NCBI RefSeq assembly: GCF_003606365.2
Contig: NZ_CP031933.2
Span: 1,302,001-1,366,000 of the forward strand
Source: Companilactobacillus zhachilii
GTDB taxonomy: Bacteria; Bacillota; Bacilli; Lactobacillales; Lactobacillaceae
Direction: 5' to 3'
Length of the DNA: 64,000 nt
Part shown: in pieces, positions 51,335 to 60,403 of the stretch
Position numbering within the stretch: position 1 is the first letter of the stretch
Layout of the letters: every line of letters starts with the position of its first letter
Program-made: the position numbers and the translations under genes
The notes under the pieces: generated by a model
What the model was told of the DNA's origin: nothing
The model's database searches: none
Seen by the model: the letters and a program-made list of their open reading frames with translations, nothing else

Positions 51335-51508
51335 ATGAATTTATTAATGAAACTTGACCGTTGGTTGGGGATTTTACTATTAGTTGTGGCTTTATTGGGC
51401 TTTATTTTTAAATGGTTTAGCAATTCACAATTGTTATCAGCGGCAGTTGCTGGGGGAGTATTGTTGTTGATTTCAGCAACAGCAGATATTGATCGACCTA
51501 GCAAATAG
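51335..51508 (+). CDS. Small two-helix membrane protein (57 aa)
   Basis: The 57-residue product is two hydrophobic helices with a short polar turn (KWFSNSQLL) and a charged tail ADIDRPSK. AAAAGGACG lies before the ATG at 51335. The gene ends about 10 bp before the left edge of repeat B5, so the repeat may supply its 3' UTR. No family recognised. Confidence 0.6.
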   Translation: MNLLMKLDRWLGILLLVVALLGFIFKWFSNSQLLSAAVAGGVLLLISATADIDRPSK

Positions 51509-51518
51509 CCGTAAATGT

Positions 51519-51696
51519 GCCGCCTCCAGGAGCAAGAGATTTTGGTCACTATGGGGGACCGACAAAAGTCAAGGTCTTTTGTCTCGCTTTTGAATCTCGA
51601 ACAAACCGCGAGTTTCAAAATTCGTCCCGTGGTGTAAACACTAAAGTGTTAACGCCACCTGCACAGTGACCAAAATCTCTTGCTCCTTCCGACTAG
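51519..51696 (+). repeat. B-type structured repeat, copy B5
   Basis: Outer arms AGGAGCAAGAGATTTTGGTC and GACCAAAATCTCTTGCTCCT pair, including a compensated G/C to the usual A/T change. P2 is GACAAAAG/CTTTTGTC and P4 is AACACT/AGTGTT. An extra G in TGGGGGACC is present. The gap 51509-51890 holds only this repeat and a terminator. Confidence 0.87.
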
Positions 51697-51824
51697 GGTA
51701 TTCGTTGTACTTGTTGTACTTAATGAATGAGGATTTTTAATGGCTCGGATATGTAAGTGTTGATTATATATTTCTGAATTTACCGGAGTATCAATTTTGA
51801 AAGATAATTTGTAACCATATATAT

Positions 51825-51872
51825 GAAAAAAGTCTGAGCAAATAATCGTATGATTATCGGCTCAGACTTTTT
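51825..51872. terminator. Terminator
   Basis: Arms AAAAAGTCTGAGC and GCTCAGACTTTTT with a 20-base loop serve the small minus-strand gene that follows. Confidence 0.8.
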
Positions 51873-51890
51873 AGGTCACAGTTATCTGTG

Positions 51891-52070
51891 TTAGTTTACT
51901 TTTTTACGCCCATCAGGTGTGTACTTATTATTTTGATGTCTTCGATAGAGATAATAAATACCACCGATGATTGCTAGGATAACAATCAGTGGCAATATTA
52001 TGTGAATGAAGAATGAGAATAGTAGCAGGGCAATAAAGAAGCCCAAAACGTATTTCCAAATGTTATTCAT
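51891..52070 (-). CDS. Small membrane protein (59 aa)
   Basis: A 59-residue ORF starts with ATG preceded by AAAAGGAGAATTAA. It has two adjacent hydrophobic helices (residues 7-23 and 25-41) and a basic hydrophilic tail (YRRHQNNKYTPDGRKKVN). Its own terminator lies 20 bp downstream. Function not recognised. Confidence 0.7.
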   Translation of the reverse strand: MNNIWKYVLGFFIALLLFSFFIHIILPLIVILAIIGGIYYLYRRHQNNKYTPDGRKKVN

Positions 52071-52224
52071 TTAATTCTCCTTTTCTAATTGTGTCTTAAA
52101 TTTTATTCATAATCCTATTAAAGGTCAAGTAAAAGAGTTTTTGATTGACTTTGTTCATAAAAGCACGTAGTATAACAGACAGTCGCTACCCTTTGATACG
52201 GAACATAAAGGAGGAGTGAATAAT

Positions 52225-52362
52225 ATGAAGTATAGAATTTTATTAGATCTTAAGGATCAATTATTCACCGCAGTTGATGTTAAAGATAGCAATAACTTTG
52301 GTAACGGTACAACCATTGAAAAAGCTATCAATGATTTAAAGAACAACAATAAAGCTGCATAA
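52225..52362 (+). CDS. Small soluble protein (45 aa)
   Basis: A 45-codon ORF begins with ATG after a very strong AAAGGAGGAG. The product (MKYRILLDLKDQLFTAVDVK, then a helix-like EKAINDLKNN) is polar with a beta-beta-alpha look. A tidy terminator follows 17 bp after the stop. Ribosome binding site and terminator together argue for a real gene; I know no family. Confidence 0.65.
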   Translation: MKYRILLDLKDQLFTAVDVKDSNNFGNGTTIEKAINDLKNNNKAA

Positions 52363-52378
52363 ATGTATAAATTTAATT

Positions 52379-52410
52379 CGTCAATGATTTAGGTCATTGG
52401 CGTTTTTTTA
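52379..52410. terminator. Terminator
   Basis: CGTCAATGA, a TTTAGG loop, TCATTGGCG and a T7 run. Confidence 0.85.
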
Positions 52411-52917
52411 TTATTCTGGATTGTCGACCGCAAAGTCTCCAAAAGTGGCATTAACAGCTTTAGCTAAGGCATGTGGCTCAATTAAAATGGATTGGCCAAC
52501 TTTACCAGCGGAGACAATGATTTTTTCGGAACGTTCTGCTTCATTATCAAAGAAAATAGGATAGTTATGTAATGAATGAATTCCCACAGGACTATTGGCT
52601 CCGTGTTCAAAGCCACTTGTCTTAATGAGGTCCTTCAATGGAACCATACCGACTTTCTTGTTACCAGATAACTTAGCCAGCATCTTGTAGCTTAGGTGCT
52701 TATCTAATGGCAACATACCAACAAGCGGACCAGTCTTATTACCAGTAAGGACTAGTGTTTTGTAAATTTTATAGCCGTCACGGGTACTTTTATCAGTAAC
52801 TAACTCTTGTGTATCACCATCGGCTTCTGTTTCAAATGTCATTGGAACATAATCAACTTTTTCTTTATCAAGAATCTTTTCAACTAATGTTTTTTGTATT
52901 TTTTTCTTTTTACTCAT
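52411..52917 (-). CDS. ybaK: YbaK/EbsC-type Cys-tRNA(Pro) deacylase
   Basis: The 168-residue protein has IYKTLVLTGNKTGPLVGMLP, the catalytic-region lysine in HLSYKMLAKLSGNKKVGMVP, and the glycine-rich GANSPVGIH. These are hallmarks of YbaK, which clears Cys-tRNA(Pro) made by prolyl-tRNA synthetase. It is distinct from the ProX-like paralogue at 20958-21464. Confidence 0.9.
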   Translation of the reverse strand: MSKKKKIQKTLVEKILDKEKVDYVPMTFETEADGDTQELVTDKSTRDGYKIYKTLVLTGNKTGPLVGMLPLDKHLSYKMLAKLSGNKKVGMVPLKDLIKTSGFEHGANSPVGIHSLHNYPIFFDNEAERSEKIIVSAGKVGQSILIEPHALAKAVNATFGDFAVDNPE

Positions 52918-53092
52918 TTTTTCTTTTCAACCCCTAAAACTTAAAGCTTACTTAGTATATAATAACAAAGCTATTAATTTTTAAAAGCGAAGTGGCCTTG
53001 TGGGAGGAAAAATTTATTTTAATTTTCCAGGTCTATTTTCACGTGATTGTTATATAATTATTAGCGTTACAACAGGATAAGGAGCGATTAGC

Positions 53093-53278
53093 ATGAGTTT
53101 TTTCAAAAAACATCAAGAAGATCCTGCCAAGAATGATTTTAGTAAAATTTCTCAAGAAATTAAGAATAGTCCTAAAAAATTATCTGAGGCTCAAAAGTTA
53201 TTTAAGAATGATGAATCTTTAAGAAAAAAGGTCGTCGATGGTCCTAATAAAGTATCTCGAGATGACAATAAGAATTAA
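53093..53278 (+). CDS. Small charged hypothetical protein (61 aa)
   Basis: The 61-residue product is rich in Lys, Asp and Asn (SFFKKHQEDPAKNDFSK start) with two short amphipathic helices and no membrane segment. AAGGAGCGATTAGC precedes the ATG. It is followed by a C-type hairpin. Function unknown. Confidence 0.65.
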   Translation: MSFFKKHQEDPAKNDFSKISQEIKNSPKKLSEAQKLFKNDESLRKKVVDGPNKVSRDDNKN

Positions 53279-53324
53279 AAATAAGAAGTCTGACGAAATA
53301 AGATCAAATTTCAAATATTAAGGT

Positions 53325-53395
53325 AAATGGCTCCAGTAATCCGATTTCGGGTTGCTGGGGTCATTTATTTTAAACGGAAAAAATGTTTGTCAGTG
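53325..53395 (-). repeat. C-type repeat with hairpin terminator
   Basis: Arms AAATGGCTCCAGTAATCC and GGGTTGCTGGGGTCATTT pair with wobbles. The family flank follows in reverse (TTTTAAACGGAAAAAATGTT). Confidence 0.75.
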
Positions 53396-53457
53396 TCAAA
53401 AATAATCTTACCCAATTGAAATAAGATTCAGTTCTGTTGAAACTATTTTCAATATTA

Positions 53458-53473
53458 ATGAAAACGATTGTTT
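53458..53473. promoter_or_regulatory. cre-like site upstream of ROK gene
   Basis: ATGAAAACGATTGTTT fits the CcpA consensus WTGNAANCGNWNNCW except at the penultimate C. It lies about 70 bp before the ROK start, consistent with carbon catabolite repression. Confidence 0.5.
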
Positions 53474-53539
53474 ATCGAATCATTCTTGGATAAGATTTGG
53501 GTAAGTATAGACGAGAAGAGGGAAGTAGGTGGGAACTAA

Positions 53540-54421
53540 ATGAATAGTGATAAATTAATTGCAATTGATGTCGGTGGAACTTCTATAAAGTATGGGTTGT
53601 GGAATCAAAGAAGTTTAATGCTTTCTAATAAAGATAGTGTTAAAACTCCAGAGACACTGGAAGAGTTTTATGGGGTTATTAAATATATTGCTGATAAATT
53701 TCATAATGAGCAGATTCAAGGAATTGGCTTGAGTATTCCTGGTGCTGTTGATCAATCTACTGGAATTATCAATGGTGTGAGTGCGTTACCTTATATTCAT
53801 GGTTTCAAAATACTTGACGAACTAGAAAGCTTAACTGGTCATCAAATGGCGATGGAAAACGATGCAAATTGTTCTGCTTTAGCCGAAATATCAATTGGAG
53901 CAGCTAAAGATTTTAATAATATTGTCTTTCTCGTGATTGGTACGGGTGTCGGTGGTTCAGTTGTCATTGATGGTAAGATTGTTTACGGCAGTCATCTTTA
54001 TGGAGGGGAACTGGGCATGATGCTAGGATCCAATGGTCAAACGTTGAGTATGGCCGGAACGGCAGTCCATTTAGCTGAACGGTATAATAAAAAATATCAG
54101 ACAGATTTTTCGGGACAACATGTTTTGGAATTAGCTGATACTGGTGATAGAGGGGCCATCAAAGAGGCTCAAGTAATGTATGATAGTTTGGCTCAAGCTA
54201 TTTATAATTTGCAGTTTGTAACTGACCCTGAAGCAATAATCATTGGTGGGGGAATCTCAGCCAATAATAACTTCATTGCTAATTTGAAGGCAGCTGTGAC
54301 AAAGTTGATGGCTCAGTGGGGTGATAATGTTTTGGCCCCACAAATAAAACCAGCTAAGTATCGGAATGATGCCAATCTGATTGGTGCAGTTTATAATTTT
54401 TATAATCAATTTAATCAATAA
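53540..54421 (+). CDS. ROK-family sugar kinase or regulator-like protein
   Basis: The 293-residue protein has the ATP-binding IAIDVGGTSIKYG, the catalytic-type NDANCSALAE, and VIGTGVGGSVVIDG. No N-terminal helix-turn-helix is present, so a kinase is more likely than a repressor. The Cys-rich zinc motif of glucokinase-type ROK proteins is absent (GGELGMMLGSNG in that region), resembling beta-glucoside kinases. It precedes a PTS and glycosidases, so it may phosphorylate a released sugar. Confidence 0.87.
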   Translation: MNSDKLIAIDVGGTSIKYGLWNQRSLMLSNKDSVKTPETLEEFYGVIKYIADKFHNEQIQGIGLSIPGAVDQSTGIINGVSALPYIHGFKILDELESLTGHQMAMENDANCSALAEISIGAAKDFNNIVFLVIGTGVGGSVVIDGKIVYGSHLYGGELGMMLGSNGQTLSMAGTAVHLAERYNKKYQTDFSGQHVLELADTGDRGAIKEAQVMYDSLAQAIYNLQFVTDPEAIIIGGGISANNNFIANLKAAVTKLMAQWGDNVLAPQIKPAKYRNDANLIGAVYNFYNQFNQ

Positions 54422-54441
54422 ATATTATTTATAAAATGGTG

Positions 54442-54472
54442 GGACACTTTCGCGAGAAAGTGTCTTTTTTTG
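54442..54472 (+). terminator. Terminator after ROK gene
   Basis: GACACTTTC, GCGA loop, GAAAGTGTC and a T7 run. The PTS gene that follows therefore needs its own promoter. Confidence 0.85.
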
Positions 54473-54520
54473 TAAAAATTTTCAGCTAAGAATCCGCTTA
54501 CGTAAATAAATTCTAAAGTA

Positions 54521-54537
54521 TTAGAAAGCGTTTACTA
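54521..54537. promoter_or_regulatory. cre site upstream of PTS gene
   Basis: TTAGAAAGCGTTTACTA contains the AAAGCGTTTAC core of CcpA-binding sites and lies about 55 bp before the EIIBC start. Confidence 0.65.
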
Positions 54538-54588
54538 TTTTTATTCGATAAATTATTATCAGAGTATAAAAACAAAGGGGATGAAATA

Positions 54589-56082
54589 ATGGCTAAAAAA
54601 TTAGTTGCAGTTACAGCCTGTGCTGCTGGTATTGCGCATACGTATATGGCTGCTGAAGCGATTGAAAAAGCTGCTAAAGAACTTGGCTATGAGGTCAAAG
54701 TTGAAACAGATGGCGCAATTGGTGCTGAAAATAAACTTACAGAAGAGGATATTGAAAGTGCTGATTTAGTTGTTGTTGCTGCAGATATAAAAATCGATCC
54801 AATTAGATTTACAGGTAAAAGACTTTTTGTAACAGATTCAAACGATGCTATCAATGATGGTAAAGCCGTAATTGAAAAAGCTGAACAAGAAGCGGTTGTT
54901 TTCGGTAAAAAAGGTGGCAAGGTTGGTAAGATTCAAATTGGTAGCAACAAAGAAAAAACAACTTTCTTTACACATGTTATGAGTGGTATTTCATACATGT
55001 TGCCAATGGTTATTGCAGCTGGTTTGATTTTAACTATTGCTAATCTTTATGCTTTCCAAAAAGACGACATGGGTCGAATTGTTAAGTGGGGATTCGATAC
55101 GCATACTCAAATGGGGATGTTGATGTCAAATTTGTTCCAAGTTGGTCAAGTTGGTTTTAAATTAATGATTCCACTTTTTGCGGGATTTGTAGCTAATTCG
55201 ATTGCTGACAAACCAGCAATTGCTCCAGCGATGATTGGTGCTTATATTTCAAATGATCCAGAACTTTTACATGCTAAAGCTGGTGGTGGTTTCATTGCTG
55301 CTATGTTAGTTGCATTTATTGTTGGTTACTTCGTTTTACTTTTGAAGAAGATCAAATGGCCTAAGATTTTGCAGCCGATTGTTCTGATTATGATTATTCC
55401 GTTCATTGCGACGTTGTTTATCTCGCTAATGGTCTTTTATGTAATTGGGAAACCGATTGCTGGAGGTATGGATGGACTATATTCTTGGCTAAATTGGATT
55501 AATACTAATTCAGCAAGTGCTCCGATTGTATTAGGAGCTGTCATTGGTGCCATGATTGGTTTTGATTTAGGTGGTCCTGTTAATAAAACAGCTCTGATTT
55601 TCGGTACAGCAATTTTTACTGATACGATGACAAAATATGGTATTCAAGGTGCCAACTTTGTTCCCGGTACAGCTGCTCAAGCAGCAATTTCCGTTGCTCC
55701 ACTTGGTGTTTGGTTAGCTTCAATGATTTGGAAAAACAAGTTTTCCAAAGATGAAAAGACAGCTGCTAGTGCAGCCCTTGGTATGGGGTTAGTTGGTGTT
55801 ACTGAAGGAGCTATTCCGTTTGTTGCTTCTGATCCATTAAGAATGATTATTGCTAATGTGTCTGGTTCAGCGATGGCTGGTGGTTTAGTAGCAGCAACCG
55901 GATGTAAATTCTACGGAGGAATTGGTTCACCATTAGGAACGTTTATTGGTTATATCGAACAGCCAATTCCATTCGTGACATGGATTTTATGTGTTAGTGC
56001 CGGTATTTGCGTAACAGCCTTAATCATTGGTCTAACAAGAAGTAATGCTGTTATTGAAGCAGCTAAAAGTGTTGATGAATAA
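54589..56082 (+). CDS. PTS fructose/mannosylglycerate-type EIIBC
   Basis: The 497-residue protein begins with a fructose-type EIIB domain, AVTACAAGIAHTYMAAEAIE, where Cys11 is the phosphorylation site. An EIIC domain of about ten helices follows, with GFDLGGPVNKTALIFG and GVTEGAIPFVASDP, the conserved substrate-path motifs. It imports and phosphorylates a sugar or glycoside. Neighbouring GH38 makes a mannosyl compound (for example mannosylglycerate, as for E. coli MngA/MngB) plausible. GGGGATG precedes the ATG. A cre site lies upstream. EIIA is separate and frameshifted. Confidence 0.9.
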   Translation: MAKKLVAVTACAAGIAHTYMAAEAIEKAAKELGYEVKVETDGAIGAENKLTEEDIESADLVVVAADIKIDPIRFTGKRLFVTDSNDAINDGKAVIEKAEQEAVVFGKKGGKVGKIQIGSNKEKTTFFTHVMSGISYMLPMVIAAGLILTIANLYAFQKDDMGRIVKWGFDTHTQMGMLMSNLFQVGQVGFKLMIPLFAGFVANSIADKPAIAPAMIGAYISNDPELLHAKAGGGFIAAMLVAFIVGYFVLLLKKIKWPKILQPIVLIMIIPFIATLFISLMVFYVIGKPIAGGMDGLYSWLNWINTNSASAPIVLGAVIGAMIGFDLGGPVNKTALIFGTAIFTDTMTKYGIQGANFVPGTAAQAAISVAPLGVWLASMIWKNKFSKDEKTAASAALGMGLVGVTEGAIPFVASDPLRMIIANVSGSAMAGGLVAATGCKFYGGIGSPLGTFIGYIEQPIPFVTWILCVSAGICVTALIIGLTRSNAVIEAAKSVDE

Positions 56083-56102
56083 ATAAAAATGTAGGTGAAA
56101 AC

Positions 56103-56548
56103 ATGGATAAAGCAATTTTTACTCAAGAAAATATTTTTTTGACAACGATAGTAAGACCCAAGATGAAGCATTTCAAAATATAGCTAAATTTGTTAGTGAG
56201 AAAGGTTATAGTTCATCAGAAACGGATTTCTATGAAGGTTTAAAAAATCGTGAAAAGGAATCGACAACTGGGTTTAAAGACGGTATTGCAATACCTCATA
56301 GTAATGACAACAGTATTACCAAGCCGGGATTATTCTTAGCTAAGTTTGCTCATCCTATTGAATGGGATGCCTTAGATAAAAAGCCAATCAATGTCGCATT
56401 TGTGCTAAGTATTCCGAAAGACGGTTCAACAGAACATTTAAAACTTTTAAGTAAAATTGCCCGTAAGTTAATGGATGAAAACTTTCGACAAACGATTTTG
56501 GAAAATGAAGATAAGGGTATTTTGGCTGATACAGTTGATGAAATTTAG
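56103..56548 (+). pseudogene. PTS fructose-type EIIA, frameshifted
   Basis: The gene begins MDKAIFTQENIF after TAGGTGAAAAC and then shifts at a run of seven T (56134-56140), stopping after 26 codons. With one more base it reads FDNDSKTQDEAFQNIAKFV and continues to 56548 as a complete EIIA of about 148 residues. That product has the phosphoryl-accepting His in GIAIPHSND and a C-terminal KLLSKIARKLMDE. Loss of one T from a homopolymer fits slippage or a sequencing error; programmed frameshifting is a remote alternative. It would be the phosphoryl donor to the upstream EIIB. Confidence 0.88.
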
Positions 56549-56580
56549 AATTGGCAATAGTCTACTTCTAACTTATCAAA

Positions 56581-56905
56581 CGGTGGTGCTAATTGATTTT
56601 TAACTATGGATTTAGAATCCAAATATAACCCCGTATCCTATAAATTTAGTCATCAGTGACGTAATAATACTGAAAATTGTTCACTATTGATTTAGAAACA
56701 AAGAATAAACTAGCCGGAAAGAGCAAGAGATTTTGGTCGCTGTGCAGGTGGCGTTAACACTTTAGTGTTTACACCACGGGACGACTTTTGAAACTCGCGA
56801 TTTGTGCGAGGTTCAAAAGCGAACCGAAAGACCTTGGCTTTCGGTGGTCCCCATAGCGACCAAAATTTCTTGCTCTTGGAGGCGGAACATTTAACTAGCA
56901 CCGCG
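56581..56905 (-). repeat. B-type element, copy B6
   Basis: The core (56710-56884) has arms AAGAGCAAGAGATTTTGGTC and GACCAAAATTTCTTGCTCTT. P2 is CCGAAAG/CTTTCGG and P4 AACACT/AGTGTT. Terminal repeats are CGGTGGTGCTAATT on the left and GCGGTGCTAGTTAAA on the minus strand at the right. The element lies between the EIIA pseudogene and the mannosidase gene, ending 45 bp before the latter, and fills most of the 400-bp gap. Confidence 0.88.
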
Positions 56906-56950
56906 CGTTATCTACTAATTTGTACAATGCGTTATTTGAAAGGAATTGAT

Positions 56951-59578
56951 ATGAAAAAAGTACATGTGATTCAACATACCCACTGGGATTTCGAATGGTA
57001 CTTTACTAGAAATGAAGCTATTGTTCAGTTTGTTTATCATATGGATGAGGTTTTCGCAGCTTTAGAGAAACAACAAGTCGATTACTATCTGTTAGACGGT
57101 CAGATGAGTATCTTAGACGATTACTTGGATGCTTATCCAGAAAAACGAGCAGAATTACGTAAGTGGATCAAGGCCGGCCGTTTATTTATTGGACCATGGT
57201 ATACCCAAACTGATGAGTTGATTATTACAGGTGAATCAATTATTCGTAATTTATGTTTAGGTATGCAAATGGCTCAAGATTTAGGTGGTGGTCAAAAGAT
57301 AGGTTACTTACCAGATTCTTTTGGTCAAGGTGCCGATATGCCTAAAATTTATAATGGCATGGATATTCATGATGCGGTTTTCTGGAGAGGTCTATCAGCT
57401 GATAAGACTAAAGCACGCGAATTTAACTGGAAGTCTGAAGACGGTTCTGATGTTTCAGTTGTTAATATTAAAGATGGGTATTTTGTAGGTGTTGGTTTAA
57501 TTTATGATGACAACGTCAAGGAAGTTATGAAGACCATTGTCGATGGAACTACTTTGGATGACATTGCCTTTCCAGTTGGTGGTGATCAACGATATGTTGA
57601 TTATAATTTAAAAGATCGAATTGATTTTTATAATCAACAGCTGATAGATCAGGATACACAACTGGTCGAAAGCAATTATCCACAATTATTTACTGAAATT
57701 CATAAGAGCAAGCAACAGTTGGATGACGTTTCAGGTGAGTTTATAAGCAGTTCAGTTTCAAAAATTCACCGTTCGATTTATTCTTCAAGATATGATCAAA
57801 AGTATTTGAATGACAAACTTGAACGTCGGATGATTTATCAATTGGAACCGCTGATGGCTATGGCTGATCGTGTGGGCATTCCTTACAAAAAGTCGTTGCT
57901 AGATAAGATATGGAAATTAATTGTCCGCAATCAGGCACATGATAGCGCTGGCGGATGTAACAGTGATAAAACTAATCAAATTATTTTGGAAAGATTACGA
58001 GAAGCTGACCAGTTATCCTATTCAACAGTCGATTATTTGACTCGAAAAATTGCGGAGTCAGAGGTTCATAAACAAGCCAACCAATTGACGTTTTTCAATA
58101 CGTTACCGTTCGCGGTTCAAAAGAATGTTAAATTCCAAATTTCATTAAAGAGTAAGAATTTTGAAATTTTTAACGGCGATGAGAAACTTTCATTTGATGT
58201 ATGGAAAACGACTAAAAAATACCACGGTCAAATTAAGCGGGATGAATCACAATACGCTGAAGAAGATTATTATTACGTTTATGATTGTTCCGCTAAGGTC
58301 ACTATTCCAGCACTTCAATGGATTAATTTACAAGTTAAACCATTGTCTGCAAGTGAAATTGCTGTAGTTAAAGCAGATGATTCCAAATTAATTAAGAATC
58401 ATCATTATCAGGTTTCTTATCATGATGGTCAGTTAGATTTATTGAATTTGCAAACTAGTGAAAAAATAGCTGATTTCATTAAATTTATTGACGATGGTGA
58501 TGAAGGTGATACGTATGATTATTCGCCAGCATATCAAGATCGAATTATAGATTTAGATTTTTCTAACGCCGAGATTATGTGTAAATCTGGTCAAAATCAA
58601 CAAAACATGGTAATTCAAGGCGATTGGTTATTACCACAGAATCTAAAGAGTCGTGCGGAAGATGGACAAGATAAAGTAATAAAGTATGAATTAAATATTT
58701 CTTTAGATGATAGTAATTTAATTAACGTTCATTTGTTAATTGATAATCAGGTTGAAGATCACCGGATGCGTGCGATTATTAAAACAAATACAAGTACAAA
58801 TAAATATTCATATGCTGATACTGGATTTGGGTATATTGCACGTCCAACAACAGATCCACATTTACATGATTGGAAAAAGATTGGCTGGCATGAGGAACCA
58901 ACTTCTATTTATCCAATGCTGCATTATGTTAATTTGCATGACAATCACAGCAATGTAACGGTTTATGCTAAAGGAATTAAGGAATATCAAATTGTTGGGA
59001 ATGATTTTAATCAAGTTGCATTGACATTATTCAGGTCAGTTGGCTTTTTAGGACGCCCAGATTTACAGCGGCGACCTGGGGTTGCATCTGGAAATCAATT
59101 TACATATATTCCAACACCTGATAGTCAATTGAAAGAGCAATTGCATTTTAAGTTTGCAATCGAACTTAACCAAGAATTTGATCCAGCTCAGATTATGAAA
59201 CAATTTCAGAAGTATGCTATCAGCAATCCGTACTATCAAATACAAGATTTGAATCAATTTACAAATACTTTGAAATACTTTGTCATGCACGATTTGGATA
59301 AAAAGGTTCAATCCGTTCCATTTTTGGAGATTAATAGTGATAATTTAGTGTTTAGTAGTTTGACTGAGAGTAAAGATGAGTCAGGTTGGTTGCTACGGAT
59401 TTATAATCCCAATAAATTTATTTGTGACGGTGATAACGATTTAGTGCTAAAAGAGGCTCGTGTTATGAGTTTCACTGACTTTACTGGTAAAATCGTTAAG
59501 TGTCTAGGTAAAAAGCAAATGGTTTCGTTAGGCTTGTTTAAACCTGGAGAAATTAAGACGATAAAAGTCAACAAATAA
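56951..59578 (+). CDS. GH38 alpha-mannosidase (MngB-like)
   Basis: The 875-residue protein shows GH38 motifs: zinc ligands His11 and Asp13 in QHTHWDFEW, nucleophile Asp122 in YLPDSFGQGADMP, and the later NQAHDSAGGCNSDKTN with zinc His. Beta-rich C-terminal domains follow. It cleaves alpha-mannosides, probably intracellularly since no signal peptide exists. With the PTS, a phosphorylated mannosyl substrate such as mannosylglycerate phosphate is plausible. The ATG at 56951 has GAAAGGAATTGAT upstream. Element B6 separates it from the PTS genes. Confidence 0.9.
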   Translation: MKKVHVIQHTHWDFEWYFTRNEAIVQFVYHMDEVFAALEKQQVDYYLLDGQMSILDDYLDAYPEKRAELRKWIKAGRLFIGPWYTQTDELIITGESIIRNLCLGMQMAQDLGGGQKIGYLPDSFGQGADMPKIYNGMDIHDAVFWRGLSADKTKAREFNWKSEDGSDVSVVNIKDGYFVGVGLIYDDNVKEVMKTIVDGTTLDDIAFPVGGDQRYVDYNLKDRIDFYNQQLIDQDTQLVESNYPQLFTEIHKSKQQLDDVSGEFISSSVSKIHRSIYSSRYDQKYLNDKLERRMIYQLEPLMAMADRVGIPYKKSLLDKIWKLIVRNQAHDSAGGCNSDKTNQIILERLREADQLSYSTVDYLTRKIAESEVHKQANQLTFFNTLPFAVQKNVKFQISLKSKNFEIFNGDEKLSFDVWKTTKKYHGQIKRDESQYAEEDYYYVYDCSAKVTIPALQWINLQVKPLSASEIAVVKADDSKLIKNHHYQVSYHDGQLDLLNLQTSEKIADFIKFIDDGDEGDTYDYSPAYQDRIIDLDFSNAEIMCKSGQNQQNMVIQGDWLLPQNLKSRAEDGQDKVIKYELNISLDDSNLINVHLLIDNQVEDHRMRAIIKTNTSTNKYSYADTGFGYIARPTTDPHLHDWKKIGWHEEPTSIYPMLHYVNLHDNHSNVTVYAKGIKEYQIVGNDFNQVALTLFRSVGFLGRPDLQRRPGVASGNQFTYIPTPDSQLKEQLHFKFAIELNQEFDPAQIMKQFQKYAISNPYYQIQDLNQFTNTLKYFVMHDLDKKVQSVPFLEINSDNLVFSSLTESKDESGWLLRIYNPNKFICDGDNDLVLKEARVMSFTDFTGKIVKCLGKKQMVSLGLFKPGEIKTIKVNK

Positions 59579-59589
59579 AGAGGGAAATT

Positions 59590-60393
59590 ATGGCCAATGA
59601 AGTTAATGACCTATTTTTATTAATAGAATCAAAAAGAAATGATTTTACTTCAGTGGAACAAGTGATTGCAGATTATTTTATAGCTAAACGAAAGATTTTA
59701 AGTATTAGTGACCTGGCAAAAGAAATTATTGTATCGGCACCTTCGATAACAAGGTTTTGTAAAAAGCTTGGTTTGAACAATTATAAGGAGTTAATTTTTC
59801 TTTATAGCTTGTCCTTGAGGGATCAAACTGTAGATGCAAGCATGATTTCTACTCCTGTGACAGCTAGTTATCATGCTTTGGCAACTAGAAGTGACGCTTC
59901 ATATCGCAGTCAGGCAGTTACTAACTTCTGTGATTTAATTTATACAACCAAAATAATTTTATTTTGGGGTTTAGGTTTCAATTCCTTCGCAGGCCAGGAT
60001 TTTACGTTCAAGTTTTCACGCTTCGGAAAATTTATTCAAGTCTATGGTGATCAGCATTCAATTCTTTTATCAGCGGCTTCGGCAAGTGCGGATAATTTGA
60101 TTTTAATTTCATCACTTAGTGCTAAAGACCCAAATATTTTGAAAGCTATTAAGCTAGGCAAGGAAAACGGAGCACACTTTTTATTAATAACTGCAAATGA
60201 AGATTCACCATTTATTGATTACTGTGAGGAAACAATTTATGCGGCTAGTTTTTCACCGGATGAAGCGTTAGGAAGTGTATCGCCTCAAGTACCAATTTTG
60301 ATTCAATTGGATATTATTTATTCGAAATATGTCAGTTTACACAAAGATAATGTTGATAAATGGCTACTCTCAGAAAATATTTTGAAAAATTGA
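59590..60393 (+). CDS. RpiR-family regulator (HTH + SIS domain)
   Basis: The 267-residue protein has an N-terminal RpiR helix-turn-helix (ISDLAKEIIVSAPSITRFCKKLG) and a C-terminal SIS domain that binds phosphosugars (ILFWGLGFNSFAGQDF; LILISSLSAKDPNILKAIKLG). It lies 11 bp after the mannosidase and 10 bp before the GH1 gene, so it is likely the operon's own sensor of the PTS-made sugar phosphate. AGAGGGAAATT precedes the ATG. Confidence 0.9.
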   Translation: MANEVNDLFLLIESKRNDFTSVEQVIADYFIAKRKILSISDLAKEIIVSAPSITRFCKKLGLNNYKELIFLYSLSLRDQTVDASMISTPVTASYHALATRSDASYRSQAVTNFCDLIYTTKIILFWGLGFNSFAGQDFTFKFSRFGKFIQVYGDQHSILLSAASASADNLILISSLSAKDPNILKAIKLGKENGAHFLLITANEDSPFIDYCEETIYAASFSPDEALGSVSPQVPILIQLDIIYSKYVSLHKDNVDKWLLSENILKN

Positions 60394-60403
60394 GGATAGA
60401 TAA

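Noticed and set aside
54687..54920. Ser/Thr-rich antisense ORF opposite EIIB
   Set aside because: It is a shadow of the EIIBC gene, created by its codon usage.
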